Shown: positions 16,189-25,652, counted from the first letter of the stretch. The stretch: 64,000 nt of DNA from Pseudomonas sp. URIL14HWK12:I12 (GCF_003097135.1 NZ_QEQL01000005.1:248001-312000), one strand, 5' to 3'. Made by a program: numbers and translations. The notes: generated by a model from the sequence alone, not told the origin.

Positions 16189-17307
16189 ATGACCAAGGAC
16201 AAAGTGAAACGAATCGCGCACCTGGCGGGGGCCAGCGCTGTCGCAGGCTGGCTGGCCTTGGGCGCAGCCCAGGCTGACGTGCTGCGCATTGGCGTGGCCA
16301 GTGCCGGCGGCGGTGAGCCGGTCACCTTCGGTGGCTCCAGTGCCAGCGTTCTACGCAATCAGCAATTGCTGGAAAAAGCCTTCGCCGGCAGCGGTACCGA
16401 AGTGCAGTGGTTTTTCTTCAAGGGTGCAGGCCCTGCGGTGAACGAGGCGCTGTCGAACCAACAGATCGACTTCGCCTATGAAGGCGACCTGCCGCAGGTC
16501 GTGGCCCGCGCCAATGGCCTGGACACTCGCCTGCTTGCCGCCCTGGGCACCCGAGCGCCGATCTACCTGGCCGTGCCGAAAGGTTCAGGCATCCACAGCC
16601 TGTCGGACCTCAAAGGCAAGCAGGTGGCGATCTTTCGGGGCACCAACTTGCACCTGCTGGCCATCCGGGTGCTAGGCACCGCCAACCTGACCGAGCGCGA
16701 CCTCAAGGTGGTCAACCTCGATACCGGCAGCTCACAAGCCGCGCTGGCCTCCAAAGGCGTGGATGCAGCGTTCGGCGGCTACGAGCTATTCAAGCTGCGC
16801 GATCAGGGCATTGTCGACCTGATCGACATCGACCCGGCGCAAGACCCGCTGCTCACCCGCCAGACGACACTGCTCGTGCGCTCCGACTACGCCAAGGCGC
16901 ACCCGGTGCAGACCCAGAAGGTGGTCGACACGCTCGTCGACGCCGCGCGGTGGGCCACCGACCCGGCCAACCGCCAAGCGTTGTTCGATGAGTTCGCCAA
17001 GAGCGGTACGCCGGTGGCGTCGTGGGAGGCGGAATTCCCGGGGGATACGGCAAGCCTTCGGCTCTCGCCGTTGATAGATGAGTTTGTCAAAAAACGCTAC
17101 CAGGCCGTTGCCGACCAAGCCTACCAACAGAAGCTGATCCGCCGCCCGGTCAGCGTAGACGGCTGGTTCGATACCCAGTACCTGGACAATGCACTCAAGG
17201 CCAAGGGTTTGCAGAACCAATGGAGCGCCTACGGCGCCGACGGCAAGACGCCTGCCGCCAGTACGGCGCAAGCCCATGCGCAGGAGGTGCAGCATGAACC
17301 GGGCTGA
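16189..17307 (+). CDS. Sulfonate/sulfate-ester ABC transporter, periplasmic binding protein
   Basis: A 372-residue SsuA/AtsR/TauA-type binding protein. It has an N-terminal signal (about 1-29, ending AAQA), then VLRIGVASAGG, a region VQWFFFKGAGPAVNEALSNQQIDFAYEGDLPQ and SGIHSLSDLKGKQVAIFRGT typical of the NMT1/SsuA fold. It delivers substrate to the two permeases encoded next. The last 14 bp overlap the first permease gene. Longer than SsuA by about 50 residues, mostly in a C-terminal extension ending in a hydrophilic tail. Confidence 0.9.
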   Translation: MTKDKVKRIAHLAGASAVAGWLALGAAQADVLRIGVASAGGGEPVTFGGSSASVLRNQQLLEKAFAGSGTEVQWFFFKGAGPAVNEALSNQQIDFAYEGDLPQVVARANGLDTRLLAALGTRAPIYLAVPKGSGIHSLSDLKGKQVAIFRGTNLHLLAIRVLGTANLTERDLKVVNLDTGSSQAALASKGVDAAFGGYELFKLRDQGIVDLIDIDPAQDPLLTRQTTLLVRSDYAKAHPVQTQKVVDTLVDAARWATDPANRQALFDEFAKSGTPVASWEAEFPGDTASLRLSPLIDEFVKKRYQAVADQAYQQKLIRRPVSVDGWFDTQYLDNALKAKGLQNQWSAYGADGKTPAASTAQAHAQEVQHEPG

Positions 17308-18109
17308 CAGCGCCCACTGGGCCGCCAGGGGCACGGCCGACTGGCCGTCCGCTGCCTGGCGGCTGGCAGATCCGCTGCTGCCGTGGTTGCTGCCTCTGGT
17401 GCTGTTCGTCGTCTGGGGAGTGGGTGCGCAACAGGGTTGGGTTTCACAGCAAGTGCTGCCCCCGCCCGCCTATGTGTGGGACACCCTCAAGGATCTGGCC
17501 AGCAGTGGCGACCTTTGGCTCAACACCCGCGCCAGCCTGCTGCGGGTGTTCGCAGGCTTTGCCGTGGGTGCCGGGTTGGGGCTGGGGCTGGGCGGGCTGA
17601 TGGGGCTGTTGCCCAGCGCACGCGCCTACCTGCTGCCCACCTTCAATGCCCTCGTGCAGATCCCGGTGTTGGGCTGGCTGCCTTTTGCCTTGTTGCTATT
17701 CGGCATCGGCGAGCCGCTCAAGTACGCGTTGATCGCCCTGGCCGCACTGGTACCGATCACCCTGGGCACCTTGCAGGCCTTCGAGCAGGCCCCACGCCAA
17801 TTGCTGGAAGTGGGCCGGGTGTACGGCTTCGGCCGCTGGCAAGCGATCAGCCAGATCATCGCGCCGGCTGCGGTGCCCACCCTGTTCACGGCCCTACGCC
17901 TGGGCTTTACCAAGGCTTGGCTGTCGCTGGTGGTGGTGGAGCTGGTGGCCTCCAGCGAAGGGTTGGGCTACCTGATCGTCTATGGCCGCCAACTGTTTCA
18001 GCTCGACCTGGTGATGGCGGCGGTCGTGGTGGTGGGGGCATTGGGCTATGCCATCGACCGCCTGTTCGAGGTCGCCGAAAGGCGCCTTAGCCTCTGGAGG
18101 CCGACATGA
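17294..18109 (+). CDS. ABC transporter permease (SsuC type), first of two
   Basis: A 271-residue inner-membrane permease with about six membrane helices. The EAA-type loop is RQLLEVGRVYGFGRWQAISQIIAPAAVPTLF. AGGAGGTGC stands just before the ATG, which overlaps the binding-protein gene by 14 bp; an upstream start in the same frame would lie far inside that gene. It overlaps the second permease by four bases (ATGA). Two permeases suggest a heterodimeric channel, unlike the single SsuC of E. coli; the AtsB protein of P. putida is a comparable double permease. Confidence 0.9.
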   Translation: MNRADSAHWAARGTADWPSAAWRLADPLLPWLLPLVLFVVWGVGAQQGWVSQQVLPPPAYVWDTLKDLASSGDLWLNTRASLLRVFAGFAVGAGLGLGLGGLMGLLPSARAYLLPTFNALVQIPVLGWLPFALLLFGIGEPLKYALIALAALVPITLGTLQAFEQAPRQLLEVGRVYGFGRWQAISQIIAPAAVPTLFTALRLGFTKAWLSLVVVELVASSEGLGYLIVYGRQLFQLDLVMAAVVVVGALGYAIDRLFEVAERRLSLWRPT

Positions 18110-18855
18110 GGGATTACCGTGGTGCAGTGCTGCCACTGGTGGCGGTGGCAGCCTGGTGGGGCACGGCCAGCATGGGCATGAGCGATTCGAAGATGCTGGT
18201 GGCCCCCGACCAGGTGTGGAACACCGCCGAAACCTATGTGACCAGCGGGCACCTGTGGACGGCCCTGGGGGCCAGCCTGGCCCGGGACCTGGCGGGGTTT
18301 GCCATCGGTGCCAGCCTTGGGCTGCTACTGGGTGCGCTGCTGGGGCTGTCGCATTTGGGCGAGCGGCTGTTAGGCGGTAGCTTCAATGCCTTCAAGCAGG
18401 TGTCGCTGTTCGCCTGGATCCCGCTGATCTCGGTGTGGTTCGGGCTGGGCGACGTGGCCAAGGTGGTGTTCTTGTCGCTGGCCGCGCTGGTGCCGGTGGC
18501 GGTCAACACCCGCGACGGCCTGCGCAAGGTGCCCGCGACGCTGCTGGAGGTGGCCAAGGTATACGGCTACAGCCGCTGGCAAACACTCTGGCTGGTACGC
18601 CTGCCCGCCGCGCTGCCCTCGCTGTTCACCGGCCTGTACCTCGCGTTGATCTACGCGTGGCTGGCAACCATCGGTGCGGAATACCTGCTCGTTTCAGGCG
18701 AAGGCATCGGCAACACATTGATCGACGGCAGCGAGCACTTTCGCATGGACCAGGTGCTGTTCGGCATGCTGGTGATCGGCCTGGTGGGCTGGGCCCTGAA
18801 CGGCTTGGCGCGGCTCGCCGAGCAGCGGCTGCGCAGGCTTTACGGCAATCTTTGA
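18106..18855 (+). CDS. ABC transporter permease (SsuC type), second of two
   Basis: A 249-residue membrane protein with six predicted helices and the coupling loop LLEVAKVYGYSRWQTLWLVRLPAALPSLFTG, clearly related to the first permease. Its ATG overlaps the stop of that gene. It probably forms a heterodimer with it and docks to the ATPase encoded 16 bp downstream. Confidence 0.9.
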   Translation: MRDYRGAVLPLVAVAAWWGTASMGMSDSKMLVAPDQVWNTAETYVTSGHLWTALGASLARDLAGFAIGASLGLLLGALLGLSHLGERLLGGSFNAFKQVSLFAWIPLISVWFGLGDVAKVVFLSLAALVPVAVNTRDGLRKVPATLLEVAKVYGYSRWQTLWLVRLPAALPSLFTGLYLALIYAWLATIGAEYLLVSGEGIGNTLIDGSEHFRMDQVLFGMLVIGLVGWALNGLARLAEQRLRRLYGNL

Positions 18856-18871
18856 ACAAGGGGCAATCTGG

Positions 18872-19627
18872 ATGGGCGCGCACAACAGCCTGGTGCTTGA
18901 GCACCTGAGCAAACGTTTTCTGAACAACCAAGGCGCCGAGCTGCAGGTGCTCGACGACATCGCCCTGGCCATTGCGCCGGGGGAGTTCATCAGCATCGTC
19001 GGTGCCAGCGGCTGCGGTAAATCCACCCTGCTGCGCATGATCCTGGGGCTGGAGACCGCCTACGAAGGGCGCATCCTGCTGGGAGGCGAGCCGGTCAGCG
19101 GTACCGGCCTGGAGCGTGGCATCGTGTTCCAGGACCACCGGCTGTTCCCCTGGTTGAACGTGCGGGAGAACATCGCCGTCGGCCTGAAGAACAGCCCCCT
19201 GCCCACCGCGGCCAAGCGAGAGGCGGTCAGTGAGCACCTGGCGCTGGTGGGGTTGGAGCGCTTCGCCCAAGCCTACCCGCACCAGATTTCCGGGGGCATG
19301 GCCCAGCGTGTCGCGATCGCACGGGGGTTGGTCAATCGCCCCGGGGTGTTGCTCCTCGATGAGCCATTCGGCGCGCTGGACGCCTTGACCCGTGCCCGCC
19401 TGCAGGACGAGCTGCAGCGTATCTGGGCGCAGGAGAAAATCACCATGGTGCTGGTGACCCACGATGTCGAAGAAGCGGTGTACCTGGGCGACCGGGTGGT
19501 GGTGATGCAGCCTGGGCCGGGGCGGATCAAGCGGGTGGTCGAGGTGGGCCTGCCGCGCCCCCGCCAGCGCAGCGACCAGCGCTTGGTGCGGCTTCGTGAG
19601 AACGTGCTCGCAGACTTCACACACTAA
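18872..19627 (+). CDS. ABC transporter ATP-binding protein (SsuB/AtsC type)
   Basis: A 251-residue ATPase. Walker A is GASGCGKST, the Q-loop region is VFQDHRLFPWLNV, the signature is ISGGMAQRVAIARG, Walker B is VLLLDEPFGALD and the switch histidine is in VLVTHDVEEA. FPW after the Q loop is typical of the nitrate/sulfonate/taurine subfamily. It powers the upstream permease pair and closes the operon; a gap of 70 bp follows. Confidence 0.93.
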   Translation: MGAHNSLVLEHLSKRFLNNQGAELQVLDDIALAIAPGEFISIVGASGCGKSTLLRMILGLETAYEGRILLGGEPVSGTGLERGIVFQDHRLFPWLNVRENIAVGLKNSPLPTAAKREAVSEHLALVGLERFAQAYPHQISGGMAQRVAIARGLVNRPGVLLLDEPFGALDALTRARLQDELQRIWAQEKITMVLVTHDVEEAVYLGDRVVVMQPGPGRIKRVVEVGLPRPRQRSDQRLVRLRENVLADFTH

Positions 19628-19697
19628 GCCGTGCGCGCTGCTGACAACCGCAAGCGGCTGTGCTTCCATTACGCCATATCATCGCTGCGGCGGCACC

Positions 19698-20816
19698 ATG
19701 GACGCTCATTTCTTCCTCAAATTGCTCCGCAGCTTCCAACGCGGCTCGATCAGCCGCCGTACCTTTCTCGGGCGCACCGGCCTGGGCCTGGCGATGGCGA
19801 CCCTGGCGGCGCAGGCGCGCCCCGTGATGGCCCGGCCTGACCTGGGCGATCGGGTGGTGCTGGCAACTTGGCCGCATTACCACAGCCAGGAAAACCTTGA
19901 CCACTTCCAGCAGGCCACGGGTGTCCGGGTGACGGTGGACGTTTCCGGCTCCAACGAAGAAATGCTCGGCAAGCTGCGCGACAACAGCCTTGGCATCGAT
20001 GTACTGGTGAGTACCAACTACGTCATCCCCAGTTACGCCGGCCAGCGCCTGATCGAGCCCCTGGACCTGTCGCGCGTGCAAGCCTTCGACCCCGATGCCT
20101 ACGACGGGCGAATGATTACTCAAGGCAAAGTCGCCAAGGTGCCTTACGGGCTGCCGAAGAACTGGGGCACCACCGGCATGCTCTACAACGCTGACAAATT
20201 GCGCCAAGGGCCGGCCAGTTGGCGCGAGTTCTGGCACATGGCGCGCACCCGCGCCGACCGCCGAACCCTGGTGCACGACTACCAGCTCACCGCCATCGGC
20301 AATGCCCTCAAGGCCTGTGGCTTCAGTTTCAACTCGCTGGTGCCACAGGAGCTGGAAAAGGCCGAAGCCTTGATGATGCAGGCCCGCCCGCACGTGTTGG
20401 CGGTGACCTCCGATATCCAGCCGATGATGCAAAGCGGCGATGCCTGGCTATCCATGGCCTGGACAGGCGACGCCCGCCTGCTGCGCGCAGACAACTCCGC
20501 TTTCACCTATGTTCTGGGTGAGGAAGGCGGTGAAGTATGGACAGATTTCTTTGCCATCAACCGCGCCAGCACCCGCAAGGACGCCGCTTACGCACTGATC
20601 GACTATCTGCTGACGCCCGCGCAAAACGTGCGTGAGGTCATGGCCCATGGTTTTCCCAGCGGTGACAAGCGGGTAGACGCGCTGCTGCCTGCGGACATGC
20701 TGCAAGACCCGGTGCTCTACCCCGCCGCCCAGGTGCTGTCGCGGCTGGAGTACGGTGCTGCGGCCACCCTCACCAGCCCGCTGCGCGCTGAGATCATGGC
20801 GCGCTTTCGGGCCTGA
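19698..20816 (+). CDS. Orphan PotD-like extracellular solute-binding protein with Tat signal
   Basis: A 372-residue binding protein of the polyamine/iron family (PotD/PotF type): VVLATWPHYHSQENLDHFQQATG, GIDVLVSTNYVIPSY, KVPYGLPKNWGTTGMLYN and the later SGDAWLSMAWTGD. A twin-arginine signal, SRRTFLGRTGLG, lies at about residues 18-30, uncommon for this family. I start at the ATG at 19698, though it lacks a good ribosome site. No permease or ATPase of the same type adjoins it, so it is an orphan or borrows a distant transporter. Its place after the sulfur operon suggests read-through, but a functional link is unproven. Confidence 0.82.
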   Translation: MDAHFFLKLLRSFQRGSISRRTFLGRTGLGLAMATLAAQARPVMARPDLGDRVVLATWPHYHSQENLDHFQQATGVRVTVDVSGSNEEMLGKLRDNSLGIDVLVSTNYVIPSYAGQRLIEPLDLSRVQAFDPDAYDGRMITQGKVAKVPYGLPKNWGTTGMLYNADKLRQGPASWREFWHMARTRADRRTLVHDYQLTAIGNALKACGFSFNSLVPQELEKAEALMMQARPHVLAVTSDIQPMMQSGDAWLSMAWTGDARLLRADNSAFTYVLGEEGGEVWTDFFAINRASTRKDAAYALIDYLLTPAQNVREVMAHGFPSGDKRVDALLPADMLQDPVLYPAAQVLSRLEYGAAATLTSPLRAEIMARFRA

Positions 20817-20896
20817 AGCGCGCCTGGGCGTTTTTGCCGTTGCATCAGGTGAAAATCGCCTATGGTTGTGGGAACCGTCGACATAAGGTGCCGCCC

Positions 20897-21721
20897 ATGG
20901 AAATCGAAACCCTGTTTGCGCAAATCCACACCCTGCCCAGCATCCCCAAGGTCGCCCAGGATCTGATCCTGCAGTTCGACAACCCAACCTCCAGCCTTGA
21001 TGCCGTAGCGCGCAACATCGAAAAAGACCCGGTGATTTCCGCCAAGATCCTGCGTTTGGCCAACTCGGCGCGCTTTCGCGGCGCCCGTGAATCGACCAGC
21101 ATCGAAGACGCCGCTTCGCGCCTGGGTTTCAACACCCTGCGCACCTTGGTCTTGGCCAGCGCGGTCACCGGTGCCTTCAAGGCCGGCCCCAGCTTCGACA
21201 TCAAGGGTTTCTGGCTCAAAAGCTTCGAGGTGGCGAGCGTGGCGCGGATTCTTGCGAAAAAGAGCGGTGCCGACGCCGAGATCGCCTTTACCAGCGGGGT
21301 GATGCACAACATCGGCGAGCTGCTGATCCAGATCGGCGCCCCCGAGGTCGCCGAGCGCGTCAATGCCGCGCACCGCGGCAACACGGCAGGCCATGTGGCC
21401 AGCGAAAGCCTGCAACTGGGTTTTGGTTACCCCGAAGTGGGCGCAGAGCTGACGCGCCGCTGGAACCTGCCCAAGGTCATTCAGAACGCAATCGCCTACC
21501 AGGCCAAGCCGCTGCAGGCACCGAACAACGAAGTACAGCCGCGCATCCTGGCGCAGGCGATCCTGGTATCGGACGCGCTGGAAACTTACGGTGGCTTGAG
21601 CGAGGAGGCCAAGGAGTCACTGCGCACGCCGCTGTTCGATGGTGTCGACCTCGATGCGCTGTTCCAGGCACTGCCCCCGGTACTTGAAGCCGACAAGCAG
21701 TTCGCCGAACTGCTCAGCTGA
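20897..21721 (+). CDS. HDOD-domain protein
   Basis: A 274-residue protein made almost wholly of an HDOD domain (about 10-210), related to HD hydrolases but without their catalytic histidine-aspartate pair. Blocks: LPSIPKVAQDLILQ, VARNIEKDPVISAKILRLANSA, TSIEDAASRLGFNTLRTLV, and SGVMHNIGELLI. Such proteins act in signalling, often near chemotaxis or cyclic-di-GMP genes, as regulators with no known chemistry. AAGGTG lies before the ATG. It stands alone, with a convergent ferredoxin reductase downstream. Confidence 0.88.
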   Translation: MEIETLFAQIHTLPSIPKVAQDLILQFDNPTSSLDAVARNIEKDPVISAKILRLANSARFRGARESTSIEDAASRLGFNTLRTLVLASAVTGAFKAGPSFDIKGFWLKSFEVASVARILAKKSGADAEIAFTSGVMHNIGELLIQIGAPEVAERVNAAHRGNTAGHVASESLQLGFGYPEVGAELTRRWNLPKVIQNAIAYQAKPLQAPNNEVQPRILAQAILVSDALETYGGLSEEAKESLRTPLFDGVDLDALFQALPPVLEADKQFAELLS

Positions 21722-21737
21722 AACGCGGGCTAGGCCC

Positions 21738-22664
21738 TCATTCTGCCGCCGAGCCGGTTTCTCGCGTCAGAAACCGCTCAACCAGAATTTGGCTGCGCGG
21801 CACGCCGGCCATGAACAAGGCCCGGCTGAAGGCTTCGACCCGTTGTGGCGAGCCACAGGCCAGGGCCATCGTGCGCCGATCGGCGCGCAGCCCCGTGGGC
21901 AAGGCTTCCAGGCACTCGACGCTGAGCGCAGGCCACTGCGCCTGCAACGTTTGCCACTCTGGCTGCCAGTAGGGCTCGCGTGCCACATGCATCACATGGA
22001 TCGGCCCTTGATGCCCGGCAGCCACGGCTTCACGCAGCACCGCCCATAACGGGGCCAGGCCGGTGCCAGCGGCCAGGAGCCACAGGGGCCTTCCAGACCA
22101 GGACGGGTCGTAATGCAACGCCCCGCCGCTGACCTGGCCAAGGCCTATCGCATCGCCCAGGCGCAACGCTCGCGCAGCCCTGGCGAAAGCGCCGCCGTGG
22201 CGGCAGGCTATGTGGAATTCCAGCCAAGGGTCGGTGTGTGCCACGCTTGCGAAGGAGTAAGGCCGTGCGACGCCGGCCAGCCACAGTTGCACGTGCTGCC
22301 CGGCCCTGTAGCGAATGGGCCGCTCCGGTGCCAGGCGCAGCACCAGCACCTCACCTGCCAGCCATCGCAAGGCTATTACGCGCGCAGGGGTTGCGTCATG
22401 CGCGGGGTCGAAAGGCCTGACCTGCAAGTCGTCGACAACGCGGCATTGGCAAGCCAGCCGCCACCCCTGTTCTCGCAGGGAGGCCGGCAACGCGTCTGGC
22501 TGCTCATCGGCAGGTTCCCCGGCTTCGCAGCACACCAGGCACGCCTGGCAATTGCCGGCACGGCAGCTCCAGGGCACCGCTACCTCCATTGCCAGCAGGG
22601 CGTCGAGCAAGTTGCTGCCGGAGGCTGGCCGTGCCGTGCGGCCCAACGCACGCAGCTCAGGCAT
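21738..22664 (-). CDS. Ferredoxin-type NAD(P)H oxidoreductase (2Fe-2S, FAD, NAD)
   Basis: A 308-residue single-chain reductase. An N-terminal plant-type ferredoxin domain (about 1-85) has SCRAGNCQACLVC and, later, ACQCRV to complete the 2Fe-2S ligands. The FAD domain has RPYSFASV and the NAD domain has WLLAAGTGLAPLWAVLRE. The order ferredoxin-FAD-NAD is that of CDP-6-deoxyglucose-3-ene reductase and oxygenase reductases. No oxygenase component adjoins it. The start lies eight bases inside the end of the diguanylate cyclase gene, so the two are co-transcribed. Electron acceptor unknown. Confidence 0.87.
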   Translation of the reverse strand: MPELRALGRTARPASGSNLLDALLAMEVAVPWSCRAGNCQACLVCCEAGEPADEQPDALPASLREQGWRLACQCRVVDDLQVRPFDPAHDATPARVIALRWLAGEVLVLRLAPERPIRYRAGQHVQLWLAGVARPYSFASVAHTDPWLEFHIACRHGGAFARAARALRLGDAIGLGQVSGGALHYDPSWSGRPLWLLAAGTGLAPLWAVLREAVAAGHQGPIHVMHVAREPYWQPEWQTLQAQWPALSVECLEALPTGLRADRRTMALACGSPQRVEAFSRALFMAGVPRSQILVERFLTRETGSAAE

Positions 22665-23763
22665 CGGCCACTTCCCAGGCCGCGCAACAGCGGTTGCGCC
22701 CTTCGCGCTTGGCTTGGTAAAGCGCCTTGTCGGCACGTTGCAAGGCATCGTCCAGGTCATCGCCTGGCTCCAGCAATGTCATGCCCGCCGACAGGCTCAA
22801 AGGTGTGATACGCCCACCGACAGGCGCAGCATTCTGGAAGGCCTGTCGCAAGCGCTCGCAACACAGCCTCAGGCGCTCGCTGTCGGAGTCCGGCAACATC
22901 AGCACGAATTCCTCGCCCCCGTAGCGCGCAAGCACATCGCCCTCACGCAGGCAGGTCAGCGCCACTTCAGCGAACACCTGCAAAACCTGATCGCCCGCCG
23001 CATGCCCGTGCACGTCGTTGATACGTTTGAAGTGGTCCAGGTCTATCAGCGCCAGGCCATGGCACATGCCCGGGCGCAGGATCGCCAGCTCGCTGGAGGC
23101 CATGCGCAGGAAATGCCGGCGGTTGAACAGCCCGGTCAACTCATCGGTGGCTACCAGGTCTTCGAGCTGGCGCATCATGCCGCGCAGGGTGTCTTGGTGG
23201 GCCTGCAATGCAAAGCGCCGCTGGCGCATGCGCTGGCGAGAGGCCTGTACATAGCTGGCGTAAAGGCAAATCCATACCAGGGCCAGCGACAGCACAAGCG
23301 TCTGGATCAACGCCTCGCCGGGGCGGTCCAGCCGTTCATGCCAGGCAAGGGCCAGGTTCATGGCGCTGAAACCTGCAAACTCGAGCACTGCACAGCGCAC
23401 GAACACTCGCCTGGGTAAATGGAATAACCCAAACAGCAGCAGTACCACGTAGAGCATCATGAACAGCCCACGGGTCTGGCCTAAAAAAGCCAGCAACCCG
23501 GTGAGCGACACGATGGCAGCAACGACCTGGGCCTGCGTCAGGCTGGGGTCGGAAAAGCGCCAGTTCAGCTGGCTGGAGAACACCGCAAGCAGTGCCAGCT
23601 GGCAGCCGACGACCAGAGCAGTGCCGCAAAGCGCCGCCGGCAACGAAAGCGCCAGGTCGCCAGCAAACCAGGCGCACCAGGCAGCTGCCAGAAACAGCAC
23701 ATAAGTGCCTGCTGCCAGGCCGAAGCGCTTGAGCAAGAGGGCTTGCAGGGTCTTATCGGTCAC
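22657..23763 (-). CDS. Membrane diguanylate cyclase (GGDEF)
   Basis: An N-terminal region of about 180 residues with five or six membrane helices precedes a short coiled coil and a GGDEF domain. The active site is RYGGEEF, and an RxxD inhibitory site (REGD) stands five residues before it, so the enzyme should make cyclic di-GMP from two GTP and be feedback-inhibited. ELTGLFNRRHF and LIDLDHFKRIND are intact. The start is uncertain: I use the GTG at 23763 (368 aa) with GGTGAG about ten bases upstream; a GTG at 23775 and TTGs further up are also open. The ferredoxin reductase overlaps its end. Confidence 0.88.
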   Translation of the reverse strand: MTDKTLQALLLKRFGLAAGTYVLFLAAAWCAWFAGDLALSLPAALCGTALVVGCQLALLAVFSSQLNWRFSDPSLTQAQVVAAIVSLTGLLAFLGQTRGLFMMLYVVLLLFGLFHLPRRVFVRCAVLEFAGFSAMNLALAWHERLDRPGEALIQTLVLSLALVWICLYASYVQASRQRMRQRRFALQAHQDTLRGMMRQLEDLVATDELTGLFNRRHFLRMASSELAILRPGMCHGLALIDLDHFKRINDVHGHAAGDQVLQVFAEVALTCLREGDVLARYGGEEFVLMLPDSDSERLRLCCERLRQAFQNAAPVGGRITPLSLSAGMTLLEPGDDLDDALQRADKALYQAKREGRNRCCAAWEVADA

Positions 23764-24063
23764 TCGTTGACTCACCGTGCTCAAGGTTGATCCATCCCTT
23801 GCCGGCACCGCAGGATATGGCAAGTTGCCACTTTAGAGTGCTTACCCAAAAATAACCATCCCTACTTCAGTTACTTGCGTGAACCTCAGGCCGCACCGCC
23901 TGGCCAATGCTCCATTGCTGCGGGTGCCAGGCGTGCACCGGCGCGCTATACTGCCGCGCCCTCGCATGCGGCCCCCCGCCCTGCCGGGGCGCCGTCCAAG
24001 GCCTCGCGCTGGCCCGCTGGCGGCAACCGAACCTGTTCCCGCCAAAAAAGAGGAGCGCGCCTG

Positions 24064-25587
24064 ATGACCGTGATCAAGCAAGACGACCTGATTCAAAGCG
24101 TCGCCGATGCCCTGCAGTTCATTTCCTATTACCACCCCGTCGACTTCATCCAGGCCATGCATGAGGCCTACCAACGTGAAGAGTCGCCGGCTGCCCGTGA
24201 TTCGATCGCTCAGATCCTGATCAACTCGCGCATGTGCGCCACCGGCCATCGGCCCATCTGCCAGGACACCGGCATCGTCACCGTGTTCGTGCGCGTTGGC
24301 ATGGACGTGCGCTGGGACGGCGCCACCCTGAGCGTCGACGACATGATCAACGAAGGCGTGCGCCGCGCCTACAACTTGCCTGAGAACGTGCTGCGCGCCT
24401 CGATCCTGGCCGACCCTGCCGGCAGCCGCAAGAACACCAAGGACAACACTCCGGCGGTGATCCACTACTCCATCGTGCCCGGCAACACCGTTGAGGTGGA
24501 CGTCGCAGCCAAGGGTGGCGGTTCGGAGAACAAGTCCAAGATGGCCATGCTCAACCCCTCCGACTCGATCGTCGACTGGGTGCTCAAGACCGTGCCTACC
24601 ATGGGTGCCGGCTGGTGCCCGCCGGGCATGCTCGGCATCGGTATCGGCGGCACCGCAGAGAAAGCGGCGGTGATGGCCAAGGAAGTGTTGATGGACCCGA
24701 TCGACATCCACGAGCTCAAGGCTCGCGGTGCGCAGAACCGCATCGAGGAGCTGCGCCTTGAGCTGTTCGACAAGGTCAACCAGCTGGGCATCGGTGCCCA
24801 GGGCCTCGGCGGCCTGACCACCGTGCTGGACGTCAAGATCATGGACTACCCGACCCACGCCGCCTCGCTGCCGGTGTGCATGATCCCCAACTGTGCGGCC
24901 ACCCGCCACGCACACTTCGTGCTCGACGGCTCGGGCCCGGCCAGCCTGCAAGCCCCGCCCCTGGATGCCTATCCGGAAATCGTCTGGGAAGCGGGCCCTT
25001 CGGCGCGGCGCGTCAACCTCGACACCGTTACACCCGAAGAGGTGCAGAGCTGGAAGCCAGGTGAAACCCTGCTGCTCAACGGCAAGATGCTGACCGGCCG
25101 CGACGCTGCGCACAAGCGCATCGTCGACATGCTCAACAAGGGCGAGCCGCTGCCGGTGGACCTCAAGGGCCGCTTCATCTATTACGTCGGCCCGGTCGAC
25201 CCGGTGCGTGACGAAGTGGTCGGCCCGGCCGGCCCCACCACGGCCACCCGGATGGACAAGTTCACCCGCCAGATCCTCGAGCAAACCGGCCTGCTGGGCA
25301 TGATCGGCAAGTCCGAGCGCGGCCCTACTGCCATCGACGCGATCAGAGACAGCAAGGCCAGCTACCTGATGGCCGTGGGCGGCGCCGCCTATCTGGTAGC
25401 GCAGGCGATCAAGAAATCCGAAGTGCTGGCCTTCCCTGAACTGGGCATGGAAGCGATCTACGAGTTCGAGGTCAAGGACATGCCCGTCACCGTGGCGGTC
25501 GACAGCAACGGCGAGTCGGTGCACATCACGGGCCCGGCGATCTGGCAGAACAAGATCGCCCAAAGCCTGGCGGTCGAAGTGAAGTAA
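24064..25587 (+). CDS. fumA: Class I iron-sulfur fumarate hydratase
   Basis: A 507-residue oxygen-sensitive [4Fe-4S] fumarase for the citric acid cycle in the cytoplasm. N-terminal block: INSRMCATGHRPICQDTGI, holding a cluster cysteine in the CQDTG segment. Further cysteines are in GAGWCPPGMLGIGIGG and VCMIPNCAATRH. The C-terminal beta domain includes LNGKMLTGRDAAHKRI and YYVGPVDPVRDEVVGPAGPTTATRMDKF, the swivelling part of the family. GAGGAG precedes the ATG. A TATACT at 23947-23952 in the upstream gap may be its -10 box, but no clear -35 box matches it. A good terminator follows the stop. Confidence 0.95.
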   Translation: MTVIKQDDLIQSVADALQFISYYHPVDFIQAMHEAYQREESPAARDSIAQILINSRMCATGHRPICQDTGIVTVFVRVGMDVRWDGATLSVDDMINEGVRRAYNLPENVLRASILADPAGSRKNTKDNTPAVIHYSIVPGNTVEVDVAAKGGGSENKSKMAMLNPSDSIVDWVLKTVPTMGAGWCPPGMLGIGIGGTAEKAAVMAKEVLMDPIDIHELKARGAQNRIEELRLELFDKVNQLGIGAQGLGGLTTVLDVKIMDYPTHAASLPVCMIPNCAATRHAHFVLDGSGPASLQAPPLDAYPEIVWEAGPSARRVNLDTVTPEEVQSWKPGETLLLNGKMLTGRDAAHKRIVDMLNKGEPLPVDLKGRFIYYVGPVDPVRDEVVGPAGPTTATRMDKFTRQILEQTGLLGMIGKSERGPTAIDAIRDSKASYLMAVGGAAYLVAQAIKKSEVLAFPELGMEAIYEFEVKDMPVTVAVDSNGESVHITGPAIWQNKIAQSLAVEVK

Positions 25588-25607
25588 GCCCCGCCGGCGT
25601 AGAACGA

Positions 25608-25631
25608 GCCGCTCCCTGTGAGCGGCTTTTT
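25608..25631 (+). terminator. Rho-independent terminator after fumA
   Basis: GCCGCT (25608-25613) pairs with AGCGGC (25621-25626) around a 7-base loop, followed directly by TTTTT. It lies 20 bases after the fumA stop. Confidence 0.85.
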
Positions 25632-25652
25632 CATGCAGGTAGTCCACCCGCG

